Part shown: piece by piece, positions 34,461-43,570 of the stretch
Position numbering within the stretch: the first letter of the stretch is position 1
Layout of the letters: every line of letters begins with the position of its first letter
Assembly: GCA_002414385.1 (NCBI GenBank)
Contig: DHZH01000008.1
Span: 1 to 64,000 of the forward strand
Direction of reading: 5' to 3'
Length of the DNA: 64,000 nucleotides
Origin: Gammaproteobacteria bacterium UBA5109
GTDB taxonomy: Bacteria > Pseudomonadota > Gammaproteobacteria > Pseudomonadales > Pseudohongiellaceae
Program-made: the position numbers and the translations under genes
The notes under the pieces: model-generated
Database searches by the model: none
Seen by the model: only the letters and a program-made list of their open reading frames with translations
Told to the model about the DNA's origin: nothing

Positions 34461-35156
34461 ATGTCATTAAAGGTAATTGGGGCCGGACTGGGACGGACAG
34501 CGACATTTTCAATGAAGTTTGCTTTGGAACACCTGGGGCTGGGACCCTGCTACCATATGTCCGAAGTTTTTGCCGGTGCACGCAGAAACATTCCGTTATG
34601 GCTTGATGTTGTCAACGGTGAGCCTAACTGGGACGCTGTGTTTGAAGGCTACCTTTCAACCACCGACTATCCGGCCTGTACCTACTGGCGTGAACTGGCA
34701 GAGTATTACCCGGATGCCAGGGTCATACTCACGGTTCGCGACCCTGACAGCTGGTTTGATTCCGTGAGCCAGACCATTTTCTCGGAGAAAATGATGGGTT
34801 CATTCTCTGGCTCACCGATTGAAACGATGATGCAGGGTGCCGTACTCGCTCCATTCGGCGACCGAATAAATGACCGTGCATTCATGACAGACTGGTTTGA
34901 ACAGTGGAACCAGGATGTCATTGATTCACTGCCTCGTGAAAGATTGCTGGTTTATTCACCAAAAGAAGGCTGGGAACCCTTGTGTTCCTTCCTGGATATC
35001 CCGGTTCCTGATGCGCCATTTCCACGAATAAACAGCCGCGATGAAATAGTAGCGGCATCAGAAAATGACAGCGGTTTTCCTCCTGACCCCGAAGCGGCAG
35101 AAAAATTTTCCAGGGCTTATATTGAGCAGCTAAAAGCCAAAGCCTTTGCTGACTAG
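34461..35156 (+). CDS. sulfotransferase family protein (Sulfotransfer_4-like)
   Basis: The 231-residue protein begins KVIGAGLGRTATFSMKFALEHLG, the PAPS 5'-phosphosulfate loop of this sulfotransferase group, and continues with YPDARVILTVRDPDSWFDSV, the 3'-phosphate loop (RDPxxW). The acceptor is unknown; no sulfate activation genes are in this window. It converges on the PQQ dehydrogenase gene. Confidence 0.85.
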   Translation: MSLKVIGAGLGRTATFSMKFALEHLGLGPCYHMSEVFAGARRNIPLWLDVVNGEPNWDAVFEGYLSTTDYPACTYWRELAEYYPDARVILTVRDPDSWFDSVSQTIFSEKMMGSFSGSPIETMMQGAVLAPFGDRINDRAFMTDWFEQWNQDVIDSLPRERLLVYSPKEGWEPLCSFLDIPVPDAPFPRINSRDEIVAASENDSGFPPDPEAAEKFSRAYIEQLKAKAFAD

Positions 35157-35185
35157 GATCTTCGCTTTTTCACCTGGAAAGAAAA

Positions 35186-36976
35186 TTAATCAGGCAGAGC
35201 AAAAACAAACAGAAGATTCGCGTCAGCAGCCCCGGCATAAAGCGACAGGCCAGTGCTAAACGAAATGTATTGTTTGCCATCGACCATAAAGGTGGATGGA
35301 TAGCCGCTTACACTGGAACCGACATTGATTTCCCAGAGCAGCTCGCCAGTACGCTTATCAAGCGCTTTCATCCTGCCATTATTGTCGCCGCCGAATATCA
35401 GCCCTCCATCTGTCGACATCAGTGACATCATCAGCTCTTCCTGCTCATAGGCCCATGCCACTTCACCGGTTTCAGCAGAAATTGCCGTGACAGTGTTAAG
35501 AGTTGGAGTTCCATCCGGTAAAGGCAGATTGGAGGTAAAGCCGGCAATTCCATACAGGTTATCCAGACTTGGTTCGCTCATTGTGGAAGTTACTTCACCA
35601 CAACCCCGATGCAGGGCATAGTACATCATGTTGGTAGTGGGACTGTATGTCCCTGAAGGCCAGCCGCGAACTTCACCGCCACAGGTCAGCACGGTCTGAC
35701 CAACTTCGGTAAACAGGGTTTCCGGATTAAGGGAGACTTCACCGGTACGGCCGTCAATATCGTCAATCAGGTTCTGATACACCACTGGCTTCGCCCAGAG
35801 AAATTCACCGGTTTCACGGTCCAGAGTGTAAATAAAACCGGGTTTGCCAGGAATGCCGGTTAATACTTTACGAACCTCCCCCGGCTCGATATCCGGATTA
35901 ATCCATTCAACTGCATCCGGATCCGGCGCCACCGCAGTATCAACCAGTAAGCGTTCAAAAGGGAAATCATAATCCCAGTGGTCGACAAGATGCTGGTAAT
36001 ACCAAACCATTTCACCGGTATCCGCATCCAATGCCAGAGTGGAATTATGATAGAGGTATTGATACTCATTACCTGCCATCATGAATTTGGGAGCCGGTGA
36101 AGTGACCGAAGTACCGAAATAAACCAGATTCAGTTCAGGATCATAGGAAGGTACCAGCCAGGTACCGACATGCCAGCGTTCATCGGCAGCCATGTCACCC
36201 CAGCTTTCACCATTGGGTTCGCCGGGCAGTGCAATGGTCCGGGTGCGCCAGATTTCTTCACCGGTGCTGGCATTATGGGCAGTCATGATACAGGCATCAG
36301 GACTGCCTTCAGGTTCACAACCCCGACCCGAGATAGCCATGCCGTTAGCAATAATCGGACCCGAGGTCTGCTGCGCACCCTGACGGTAATCCAGTATCTG
36401 GGTTTCCCAGACCAGTTCCCCGGTATAGGCATCAAGCGCATAAATATAGTCATCTGCACTGGTGTCGATAATCAGGTCTTCATAAATGGCAAGATTTCGA
36501 TTGATGGACGGCACCGGGAAATAGTCCTCCAGATCACGCGGTAAACGACGTCGGTATTCCCACAACAGGTCCCCTGATTTGATATCGATTGCCTGGACCA
36601 CATCCAGCGGGTTGGGGAAAAACATGATGCCATCGTGAACCAGTGCTGTGCCCTCCTGTATCCCGTCTCCGATTCCCCGGACCCAAACCATGCGCAGCTC
36701 ATCAACATTATCGGTATTAATCTGGTCCAGGGGGCTATGACCCCATGCATTCAGGGTTCGGCGCCAGGTCAGCCAGTCTGCAGGATCAGGATTCTGAATC
36801 ATTTCATCCGTAACAGGAGTAAAGTTTGCAAAAACAGAATTCTCCGTCTGGCCATTGCCACCCTGCGCTGGTTGATCAGCAGCTATTGCAGATCCTGCAA
36901 CTCCTAAACCAGAAAGCAAGGAGATAAGGACAATAAAACCCTGTATGAATCTTTTATTATTTTTGTACATGTTCAT
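35186..36976 (-). CDS. periplasmic PQQ-dependent alcohol dehydrogenase-like protein
   Basis: The 596-residue product has a signal peptide ending AIA before ADQP and then the eight-bladed propeller of quinoprotein dehydrogenases, with repeated W-type motifs (DADTGEMVWYYQ, DRETGEFLWAKPV, DKRTGELLWEINVGS). Glu221 (GCE) matches the metal-binding Glu. WDYD (334-337) has the extra Asp that marks lanthanide-type enzymes. The vicinal Cys-Cys pair and the GNPAPW Asn are absent (SPAP at 293-296), so it is a divergent member. No cytochrome c domain is fused and no pqq genes are near. Confidence 0.85.
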   Translation of the reverse strand: MNMYKNNKRFIQGFIVLISLLSGLGVAGSAIAADQPAQGGNGQTENSVFANFTPVTDEMIQNPDPADWLTWRRTLNAWGHSPLDQINTDNVDELRMVWVRGIGDGIQEGTALVHDGIMFFPNPLDVVQAIDIKSGDLLWEYRRRLPRDLEDYFPVPSINRNLAIYEDLIIDTSADDYIYALDAYTGELVWETQILDYRQGAQQTSGPIIANGMAISGRGCEPEGSPDACIMTAHNASTGEEIWRTRTIALPGEPNGESWGDMAADERWHVGTWLVPSYDPELNLVYFGTSVTSPAPKFMMAGNEYQYLYHNSTLALDADTGEMVWYYQHLVDHWDYDFPFERLLVDTAVAPDPDAVEWINPDIEPGEVRKVLTGIPGKPGFIYTLDRETGEFLWAKPVVYQNLIDDIDGRTGEVSLNPETLFTEVGQTVLTCGGEVRGWPSGTYSPTTNMMYYALHRGCGEVTSTMSEPSLDNLYGIAGFTSNLPLPDGTPTLNTVTAISAETGEVAWAYEQEELMMSLMSTDGGLIFGGDNNGRMKALDKRTGELLWEINVGSSVSGYPSTFMVDGKQYISFSTGLSLYAGAADANLLFVFALPD

Positions 36977-37057
36977 CCCCCTGTATGCAGACTTAAAACA
37001 GCCTCTGAAAAAAATCTTAATCGATAACTTAACTTACTGGTACTGAAGATAATAGTT

Positions 37058-37080
37058 TTTTGTCACATTACCTGACAAAA
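37058..37080. promoter_or_regulatory. inverted repeat upstream of the PQQ dehydrogenase gene
   Basis: TTTTGTCA and TGACAAAA are separated by seven bases, about 80 bases upstream of the dehydrogenase start. This could be a regulator site or a weak hairpin. The 240-base gap to the symporter gene shows nothing else. Confidence 0.3.
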
Positions 37081-37216
37081 GCGGTAAGGAGTTTTCTGTA
37101 AATGAAAATTCCGCTTTGCCTGAAAACAAGAAAATAGATTTTTAATTAAGCCAGGTTTAATCACTCGAGAGTTCGTCTTTCTGGCATGTTGTTTACCCAT
37201 CATTCATTCTACAAAA

Positions 37217-38392
37217 CTACTTTAAACGTTTAACTGCCGACGCTTCCGTATCAACGATCACAGCTATTGCGCCATCTCCAATGATATTACAGGCAGTACC
37301 AAAACTGTCCTGTGCCAAAAACAGTGAAACCATCAGGGCCAGTGCAGTTTCATCAAAGCCCAGGATGCTGGACAGAATACCGAGAGCAGCAAGAATGGTG
37401 CCGCCCGGTACGCCTGGAGCTGCAACTGTAATCACTCCCAGAGTCAGAATAAATGGTACAAGCATCATGATCTCTGGTGTCGGCAAGCTCGGAGTCAGAA
37501 GCATTACCGCAATCGCACAGATAATTATTGTAATAGCACTGCCGGATAAATGTATAGAAGCACAAAGTGGTATGACAAATTCCCGCGTAGGCGCTGAAAT
37601 TTCATTTTTTTCAGCCTGGCGAAGACTAACGGGTATGGTTGCTGCGCTTGACATCGTCCCTATTGCAGTTACATATGCCGGTAACATCACCTTGATTAAA
37701 CTGAACATTTTTCTGCCAGAAACGCTTGCTGCTATTGCATACAGGACGAGTATCCATAACCAGTGCATTACCAGCGCCAGTGCAAGAACCTGAGCAAAAG
37801 TCCTTAAGTAGGTAAATGCCGTGCCACTGGCTGCCATTTCTGTAAAAATACCTGCAATGTAAAAAGGCAGAAGCGGAATAACTATTCTTTTTATGGTTTT
37901 CTCAACAATTTTTTTACCCTGATTGATGATATCTTTTAGTGCTGAGCTGGCAGAATTATTTGCAGTAACCTGCAATCCAATACCGAACAGGAACGCCGTT
38001 AATAATGCTGTAATAACATCCATCAATGGCTCTATTTCAAACTCTATGTAAGGAGAGAAATCCTGAGCCTCGCTGCCCGCTGCTTCCGGGACAACCCCTG
38101 CTAACATTCCGGGAAGCAAAAACAAGGCGATTAAACATGAAAGTAATGTGGCAATTACGGTGGAGGAATAAGCCGTAGCGACCGTTAAGCCCAGAAGCTT
38201 CCCGGATGAGTGAGGAAGACTGGATATCCCGTCGGCGATAAAAAACAGAATAATAAGCGGAATGAGGAAAATAATGAAAGAGCCAATGACAGACTGAATA
38301 GTTACCATAAAGCGGACTATTGCATCGGGTGAAATCAAGCCTATCAGTATTCCTGCAGCAATCCCGATAAGCAATTTGATAATCAGTTTCAT
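37217..38392 (-). CDS. dicarboxylate/amino acid:cation symporter (DAACS family)
   Basis: This 391-residue membrane protein fits the GltP/DctA family: about eight helices plus two re-entrant loops. Family motifs are SSAATIPVSL (serine-rich hairpin loop), VIPLCASIHLSGSAI and the late APGVPGGTI and DSFGTACNIIGDGAIAVIV. The central NIIGD replaces the NVxGD motif that holds substrate and cation. It couples uptake of an acidic substrate to Na+ or H+. Confidence 0.9.
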   Translation of the reverse strand: MKLIIKLLIGIAAGILIGLISPDAIVRFMVTIQSVIGSFIIFLIPLIILFFIADGISSLPHSSGKLLGLTVATAYSSTVIATLLSCLIALFLLPGMLAGVVPEAAGSEAQDFSPYIEFEIEPLMDVITALLTAFLFGIGLQVTANNSASSALKDIINQGKKIVEKTIKRIVIPLLPFYIAGIFTEMAASGTAFTYLRTFAQVLALALVMHWLWILVLYAIAASVSGRKMFSLIKVMLPAYVTAIGTMSSAATIPVSLRQAEKNEISAPTREFVIPLCASIHLSGSAITIIICAIAVMLLTPSLPTPEIMMLVPFILTLGVITVAAPGVPGGTILAALGILSSILGFDETALALMVSLFLAQDSFGTACNIIGDGAIAVIVDTEASAVKRLK

Positions 38393-38438
38393 GCCGAAGG
38401 CTCAATTTTTTTAGTTATTTTACTGGGAAAGATCTGTT

Positions 38439-39140
38439 TTAAATATCAGGTAGTTTCCAGTTAACGGGTACTTTACCATGCTCCTGCAGATATGTGTTGA
38501 CCTGCGAAAAGTGTCTGTTCCCCAGAAAGCCGCGGTGTGCTGATAATGGTGAAGGATGCGGCGATTGCAGTACCAGATGCCTTTGCCGGTCAATAAAATG
38601 ACCTTTCTTCTGTGCATAACTGCCCCATAACAGAAACACCAAGCCCTCGCATTTGTCATTCAGGACATGCACTACTTTGTCAGTAAACTGTTCCCAGCCT
38701 TTGCCCTGATGGGAAGCTGCCCGGGAACGCTCCACGGTGAGCACTGCATTGAGCAGGAGCACACCCTGTTCAGCCCAGGCTGACAGACAACCATGTGAAG
38801 CCGGGGCAATATCCAGATCAGATTGCAGTTCTTTGTAGATGTTTATCAGTGAAGGCGGGATATCGACACCAGGTTGCACCGAAAAACACAGACCGTGTGC
38901 CTGGCCAGGTCCATGATAGGGATCCTGCCCCAGTATCACGACTTTTAGCCTGTTCAGCGGCGTGATATTGAGGGCATTGAAAATCTGATTGCCGGGAGGA
39001 TAAATCTGTTTACCCGCAGCTTTTTCCTGTCGCAAAAAACTTTTCAGTTTTTGCATGTATTCCTGTTCAAACTCGTCCTCGAGTTCAGCCAGCCAGGATG
39101 CTTCCAGTTGAATATCTTTTTGCCGCTCGCTTTCAGTCAT
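38439..39140 (-). CDS. ung: uracil-DNA glycosylase (family 1)
   Basis: Ung removes uracil from DNA. From the ATG at 39140, which overlaps the lysS stop, it has 233 residues. The water-activating GQDPYHGPGQAHGLCFSV motif and the HPSPLSAHRGF motif with the catalytic His are intact. A frame extension of 11 codons upstream lies inside lysS and is not needed. Confidence 0.95.
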   Translation of the reverse strand: MTESERQKDIQLEASWLAELEDEFEQEYMQKLKSFLRQEKAAGKQIYPPGNQIFNALNITPLNRLKVVILGQDPYHGPGQAHGLCFSVQPGVDIPPSLINIYKELQSDLDIAPASHGCLSAWAEQGVLLLNAVLTVERSRAASHQGKGWEQFTDKVVHVLNDKCEGLVFLLWGSYAQKKGHFIDRQRHLVLQSPHPSPLSAHRGFLGNRHFSQVNTYLQEHGKVPVNWKLPDI

Positions 39141-40629
39141 GTTGTGGGCGCATGTGCGGAAACAGCAACACATCGCGAATCGAAGGCGAGTCGGTATACA
39201 GCATCACCAGGCGGTCAATGCCGATTCCCTCTCCCGCTGTTGGCGGCATGCCGTATTCCAAGGCGGTAATATAGTCACTGTCAAAATGCATGGCCTCATG
39301 ATCACCGGCTTCCTTTTCAGCTACCTGCGCCCTGAAACGCTCAGCCTGATCTTCCGGATCATTTAATTCGGAAAAACCATTGGCGATTTCGCGCCCGGCT
39401 ATAAACAGTTCAAAACGATCGGTGACTTCCGGATCGTCGTTATTACGTCGTGCCAGTGGCGACACTTCTGTCGGATATTCTGTGATGAAGGTCGGTTGCA
39501 ATAAATTTTCTTCCACCTCTGCTTCAAACACTTCCAGTTGTAATTTACCCAGACCCCAGGAATCTTTGACATCCATCCCCTTACTTTGTGCAAAGGCTTT
39601 AAGCTGCGCAAAATCATTTACCTGCCCTGTCTCCAGTTCTGGCACATGTTCAACAATGGCATCTGTCAGCGTCATGCGTGGGAAAGTCCCGGCAAAATCT
39701 ATTTCCAGATCCTGGTAGCTGACACTTGTTTGCCCCAGCACTTCCTCAGCCACAGTCCGCAGCATGCTTTCGGTTAAATCCATCAGCTCATGGTAATCCG
39801 CATAAGCCTGATAAAACTCCAGCATGGTAAATTCCGGATTATGCCGGGTCGATAAACCTTCATTGCGGAAGTTGCGGTTAATTTCATACACCCGCTCAAA
39901 GCCACCAACCACCAGGCGCTTGAGATAAAGCTCCGGGGCAATACGCAGATACATATCCTGATCCAGCGCATTATGATGAGTAATAAAGGGTCGGGCTGTG
40001 GCCCCACCGGGAATCATCTGTAACATTGGTGTTTCCACTTCCATGTAATTCTGCGCATTCATGAAGCGGCGGATGCTGTCGACAATTTTCGAACGTATGA
40101 TAAAGGTTTCGCGCACCTCTTCATTGGCAATCAGGTCAACATAACGTTGCCGGTAGCGCACTTCCGTATCCGTCAGGCCTTTGTGTTTATCAGGCAAAGG
40201 TCTTAATGCTTTGGTCAGCAGTCGAATTGCCGAAACCCGCACGGATAGTTCACCCTTGCCGGTTTTGAACATTTCCCCTTCAGCAGCAACAATGTCTCCC
40301 AGGTCCCAGCTTTTGATTTCAGCATTGAGCGCATCATCGAAATTTTTGAAATTGAGATAAAGCTGAATCTGTCCGCTGCCGTCCAGCAGCACCATAAAAG
40401 GACCACGAATCCGGATTACCCGTCCGACAACTTTCACTTCACGACCGGCCGCTTCAATGTCTTCCTTGCTCAATGCATCAAACTCTTCATGCAGTTCCCT
40501 GGCATAAGCACTGCGACGAAAATCATTCGGAAAGGCTTCGCCCCGTTCTCGAATTGCCTGTAGTTTTTCGCGGCGCTGGGCGATCAGTTTGTTTTCATCA
40601 GGCAGATTGTTGCTGTCGTTGTCGCTCAT
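39133..40629 (-). CDS. lysS: lysyl-tRNA synthetase (class II)
   Basis: LysRS charges tRNA-Lys. The 498-residue protein has an N-terminal OB-fold anticodon domain (VVGRVIRIRGPFMVLLDGSGQIQLYL) and the class II motifs: motif 2 FRNEGLSTRHNPEFTMLEFYQAY and motif 3 GIGIDRLVMLYTDSPSIRDVLLFPHMRP. It follows prfB on the same strand as in many gammaproteobacteria. Confidence 0.98.
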   Translation of the reverse strand: MSDNDSNNLPDENKLIAQRREKLQAIRERGEAFPNDFRRSAYARELHEEFDALSKEDIEAAGREVKVVGRVIRIRGPFMVLLDGSGQIQLYLNFKNFDDALNAEIKSWDLGDIVAAEGEMFKTGKGELSVRVSAIRLLTKALRPLPDKHKGLTDTEVRYRQRYVDLIANEEVRETFIIRSKIVDSIRRFMNAQNYMEVETPMLQMIPGGATARPFITHHNALDQDMYLRIAPELYLKRLVVGGFERVYEINRNFRNEGLSTRHNPEFTMLEFYQAYADYHELMDLTESMLRTVAEEVLGQTSVSYQDLEIDFAGTFPRMTLTDAIVEHVPELETGQVNDFAQLKAFAQSKGMDVKDSWGLGKLQLEVFEAEVEENLLQPTFITEYPTEVSPLARRNNDDPEVTDRFELFIAGREIANGFSELNDPEDQAERFRAQVAEKEAGDHEAMHFDSDYITALEYGMPPTAGEGIGIDRLVMLYTDSPSIRDVLLFPHMRPQHD

Positions 40630-40670
40630 ATTTTAATTCCGGACCGTTCTGTAAGTTTTGACTGCTTGTT

Positions 40671-41769
40671 TTACAAGCCCATTTTCAGGCTGGCTTCCAT
40701 AAACTGTTCAAGATCTCCATCGAGTACCGCACTGGTATTGGAGGTTTCAACATTGGTGCGTAAATCCTTGATGCGGGATGAATCCAGTACATAGGAACGT
40801 ATCTGTGAACCCCAACCGATATCTGCCTTGCTTTCTTCCACTTCCTGCAGACTTTCACGTTTTTTCAGCATCTCCATTTCATACAGTTTGGCTTTTAACT
40901 GCTTGATCGCCGTTTCCTTGTTTTTGTGTTGCGAACGCTGGTTCTGACACTGCACCACAATGCCACTCGGTTCATGAGTCAGCCGCACGGCTGAGTCCGT
41001 GGTATTAACATGCTGACCACCCGCCCCACTGGAGCGATAGGTGTCAACCCGAACCTGACTCATATCGAGCTCAATATCAATGTCATCATCAATTTCCGGT
41101 GACACAAATACAGAAGCAAATGACGTATGCCGACGGTTCCCCGAATCAAAGGGAGACTTTCTGACCAGGCGATGCACGCCGGTTTCGGTGCGCAGCCAGC
41201 CAAAGGCGAACTCACCTTCTATATAGATGGTCGCACCCTTGATTCCTGCTCCCTCACCAGGAGTCACTTCCATGAGTTCGGTTTTAAAGCCTTTATCCTC
41301 ACCCCAGCGCAGGTACATGCGTAAGAGCATTTCCGCCCAGTCCTGCGCTTCGGTACCGCCGGAGCCTGCCTGAATATCCAGGAAAGCATTATTGGCATCC
41401 AGTTCACCCGAAAACATGCGGCGCCTTTCGAGCACTTCGAGTTGCTGTTCTGCTTTCTCCAGATCACTCAGCGCTTCTGCAAGCAGTTCCGCATCTTCTT
41501 CTTCTTTTGCCAGTTCTATTATTGAACGGGTTTCCTGGTAGGTATTTTCCAGATCGCGAATGGTATGAACGACGGTTTCCAGGCTGGCTCTTTCCTTGCC
41601 CAGTTCCTGGGCGTATTCGGGACGCTCCCAGACAGAAGCTTCGCCCAGCTCCAGTTCGACTTCAGCCAGTCGTTCCTGTTTCTGGTCGAAGTCAAAGATA
41701 CCCCCTGAGAACTTCAAGGTTCTCCAGACTTTCTTTGATTCGTTGCAGATGGCTGTTTACTTCGAGCAT
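40671..41769 (-). CDS. prfB: peptide chain release factor 2, made by programmed +1 frameshift
   Basis: RF2 ends translation at UGA and UAA. Reading starts at the ATG at 41769 (MLEVNSHLQRIKESLENL...), runs 25 codons to an in-frame TGA, and continues in the +1 frame to 40671. The spliced product is 365 residues, the same length as E. coli RF2. The SPFD tripeptide region (RKSPFDSGNRR) that reads the stop codon and the catalytic GGQ loop (SSGAGGQHVNTT) are present. It lies 28 bases after moaE and ahead of lysS. Confidence 0.96.
41692..41706 (-). other. prfB +1 recoding site
   Basis: On the minus strand the sequence AGGGGG-TAT-CTT-TGA-C is the classic RF2 autoregulatory site: an internal Shine-Dalgarno AGGGGG three bases before the CTT slip codon, then TGA followed by C. 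Low RF2 lets the ribosome slip to the +1 frame and make more RF2. Confidence 0.95.
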
Positions 41770-41797
41770 GACTTATTTCCCGGAAAAAGCGCGTATT

Positions 41798-42283
41798 CTA
41801 GCGCTTATCACTTGTCTCTGCCCAGTCCTCGACAGCCTTTGCATCAGATTCCCGGGCCTCCACCCAGTACTGGGAATCGGCAGTGCTGGTCTTCTTCCAG
41901 AATGGCGCGGATGTTTTAAGAAAATCCATGATGAAGGCACAGGCATTGAAGGCATCCTGTCGATGCATACTGCTGACCGCGACCAGTACAATCTGATCCG
42001 CCGGTTTCAGTGCGCCGATGCGGTGAATGATACATATGTCCAGCAGTGACCAGCGCTGATCAGCCTCTTGCGCAATATCTTCAAGGCGCTTTTCTGTCAT
42101 GCCGGGATAATGCTCCAGAAACAGCGAAGAAAGTTTGTTTTTATCCTCACTGGTTTCCATCTCGCGAACCAGCCCGGTAAAAGTGACAAGTGCGCCAATA
42201 TCTTTATGTTCAGCACGCAACTCCCGGCATTCCTGTTCCAGGCTGAAGTCTTCCTGCTGAATGGCAATTTTCAGGGAACGCAT
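41798..42283 (-). CDS. moaE: molybdopterin synthase catalytic subunit
   Basis: MoaE transfers sulfur from MoaD to precursor Z to give molybdopterin. The 161-residue protein shows the family blocks LVTFTGLVRE, LEHYPGMTEKRLEDIA, IIHRIGALKPADQIVLVAVSS and APFWKK with the active-site lysines. It is the last moa gene of the leftward moaC-moaD-moaE set. Confidence 0.95.
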   Translation of the reverse strand: MRSLKIAIQQEDFSLEQECRELRAEHKDIGALVTFTGLVREMETSEDKNKLSSLFLEHYPGMTEKRLEDIAQEADQRWSLLDICIIHRIGALKPADQIVLVAVSSMHRQDAFNACAFIMDFLKTSAPFWKKTSTADSQYWVEARESDAKAVEDWAETSDKR

Positions 42284-42284
42284 C

Positions 42285-42539
42285 TCAACCCCCGGTTACC
42301 GGAGGAAAAAAAGCCACTTCATCACCATCACTGACGCTTGCGGTTTTTTTCACCATGTTCTGATTCACGGCAACCAGTACCGAAGACTCCCGCAACGTTC
42401 TGTCCCAGTGTTCCCCATGTTCGTTTACCAGCTGATCAATCAGGTCATTCACTGTATTCACCCCTGCAGCAGGCGTTAGACTTTCATCCGCACAGTCCAG
42501 CTTTTCGCGAATACTGGCAAAATAGCGCACGGTAATCAT
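42285..42539 (-). CDS. moaD: molybdopterin synthase sulfur carrier subunit
   Basis: An 84-residue ubiquitin-like protein whose C-terminal Gly-Gly (FFPPVTGG) is the site of thiocarboxylate formation. Its start overlaps the moaC stop as ATGA, and moaE begins one base after its stop. Confidence 0.95.
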   Translation of the reverse strand: MITVRYFASIREKLDCADESLTPAAGVNTVNDLIDQLVNEHGEHWDRTLRESSVLVAVNQNMVKKTASVSDGDEVAFFPPVTGG

Positions 42540-43018
42540 CAGGCTGTACGACTCCAGTTTCCGGATTTGCCGCCGGCTTTTTCCAGTAAACGGACCTGAC
42601 TGATGATCATGCCCCGGTCTACCGCTTTACACATATCGTAAACCGTCAGGGCGGCTACCGAAGCGGCGGTCAGGGCTTCCATTTCCACACCGGTCTGACC
42701 TTTGAGTTTGCAGGTGGCACGAATCAATACCTGATTATTGTCAGTATCAGCTTCAAGCTCCACATTAACCGCGCTGAGCATCAGGGGATGACACAGTGGA
42801 ATCAAATCAGGGCATTTTTTTGCTGCCTGGATACCGGCGATCCTGGCTACTGCAAACACATCACCTTTCTTGTGCTTGCCATCCACTATCATGGCCAGGG
42901 TATCCGGCTGCATGGAAATGACTGCCTCGGCAGTCGCCGAGCGCTGGGTCTCATCCTTGGCACCGACATCAACCATCTGTGCCCGCCCCTGATCATCAAG
43001 ATGTGTTAATTCACTCAT
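42539..43018 (-). CDS. moaC: cyclic pyranopterin monophosphate synthase
   Basis: MoaC forms cyclic pyranopterin monophosphate from the MoaA product. From the ATG at 43018 (AGGA before it) the protein has 159 residues, the normal length, with VDVGAKDETQRSATA, IPLCHPLMLSAVNVE, KLKGQTGVEMEALTAASVAALTVYDMCKAVDRGM. The frame is open some 200 codons further upstream but that part is antisense to nudJ. moaA and moaB are not in the window. Confidence 0.96.
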   Translation of the reverse strand: MSELTHLDDQGRAQMVDVGAKDETQRSATAEAVISMQPDTLAMIVDGKHKKGDVFAVARIAGIQAAKKCPDLIPLCHPLMLSAVNVELEADTDNNQVLIRATCKLKGQTGVEMEALTAASVAALTVYDMCKAVDRGMIISQVRLLEKAGGKSGNWSRTA

Positions 43019-43117
43019 CAATATTCCTGCAGCTTCAAATTTAAACCCGTTCAAAAGAGTATTATCGCAGACAGTATCATTTATGTAGAGCCGGAATTCA
43101 GGTAGCATGCCCGCCTT

Positions 43118-43570
43118 ATGAACTGGTACCCACACACAACTGTCGCCTGCATTGTAGAACAGAACGGCCGCTTTCTCATGGTCGAAGAGAAAGATGATGG
43201 CAACACGGTTTTTAACCAGCCGGCTGGCCATCTGGACGAAGGTGAAACACTGTTTGCGGCAGCCCTGCGCGAAACCCTCGAAGAAACCGCCTGGGAGGTC
43301 GAACTGCGTGCCTTTCTGGGGACCTATCAATACCTGTCCCCGCATAACAGGACAACCTATGTCAGGCACTGTTTTATTGCCACTCCGCTTAAGGAACATA
43401 AAAACCGGGCCCTGGATCCGGAGATCATCGCTGCCCACTGGCTGACTGCTGAGCACATTCTGGACAGAGACTTTGCTGCCCGTAGCCCTATCGTAAAGCA
43501 GGTTCTGCAGGATTACCTGAATGGCCAGCATCACCCCCTGTCGGTAATTTATTGCCATGAACCGGACTGA
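43118..43570 (+). CDS. nudJ: NUDIX phosphatase NudJ
   Basis: The 150-residue protein begins PHTTVACIVEQNGRFLMVEE like E. coli NudJ and has a Nudix box GHLDEGETLFAAALRETLEET matching GX5EX7REUXEE. NudJ hydrolyses nucleoside di/triphosphates and HMP-PP. It overlaps the mnmA start by 14 bases, as the head of a nudJ-mnmA-hflD operon. Confidence 0.93.
   Translation: MNWYPHTTVACIVEQNGRFLMVEEKDDGNTVFNQPAGHLDEGETLFAAALRETLEETAWEVELRAFLGTYQYLSPHNRTTYVRHCFIATPLKEHKNRALDPEIIAAHWLTAEHILDRDFAARSPIVKQVLQDYLNGQHHPLSVIYCHEPD

Noticed and set aside
36977..37216. Possible gene or riboswitch in the gap before the PQQ dehydrogenase
   Set aside because: Only one short inverted repeat is visible; no conserved RNA motif or coding frame is supported.
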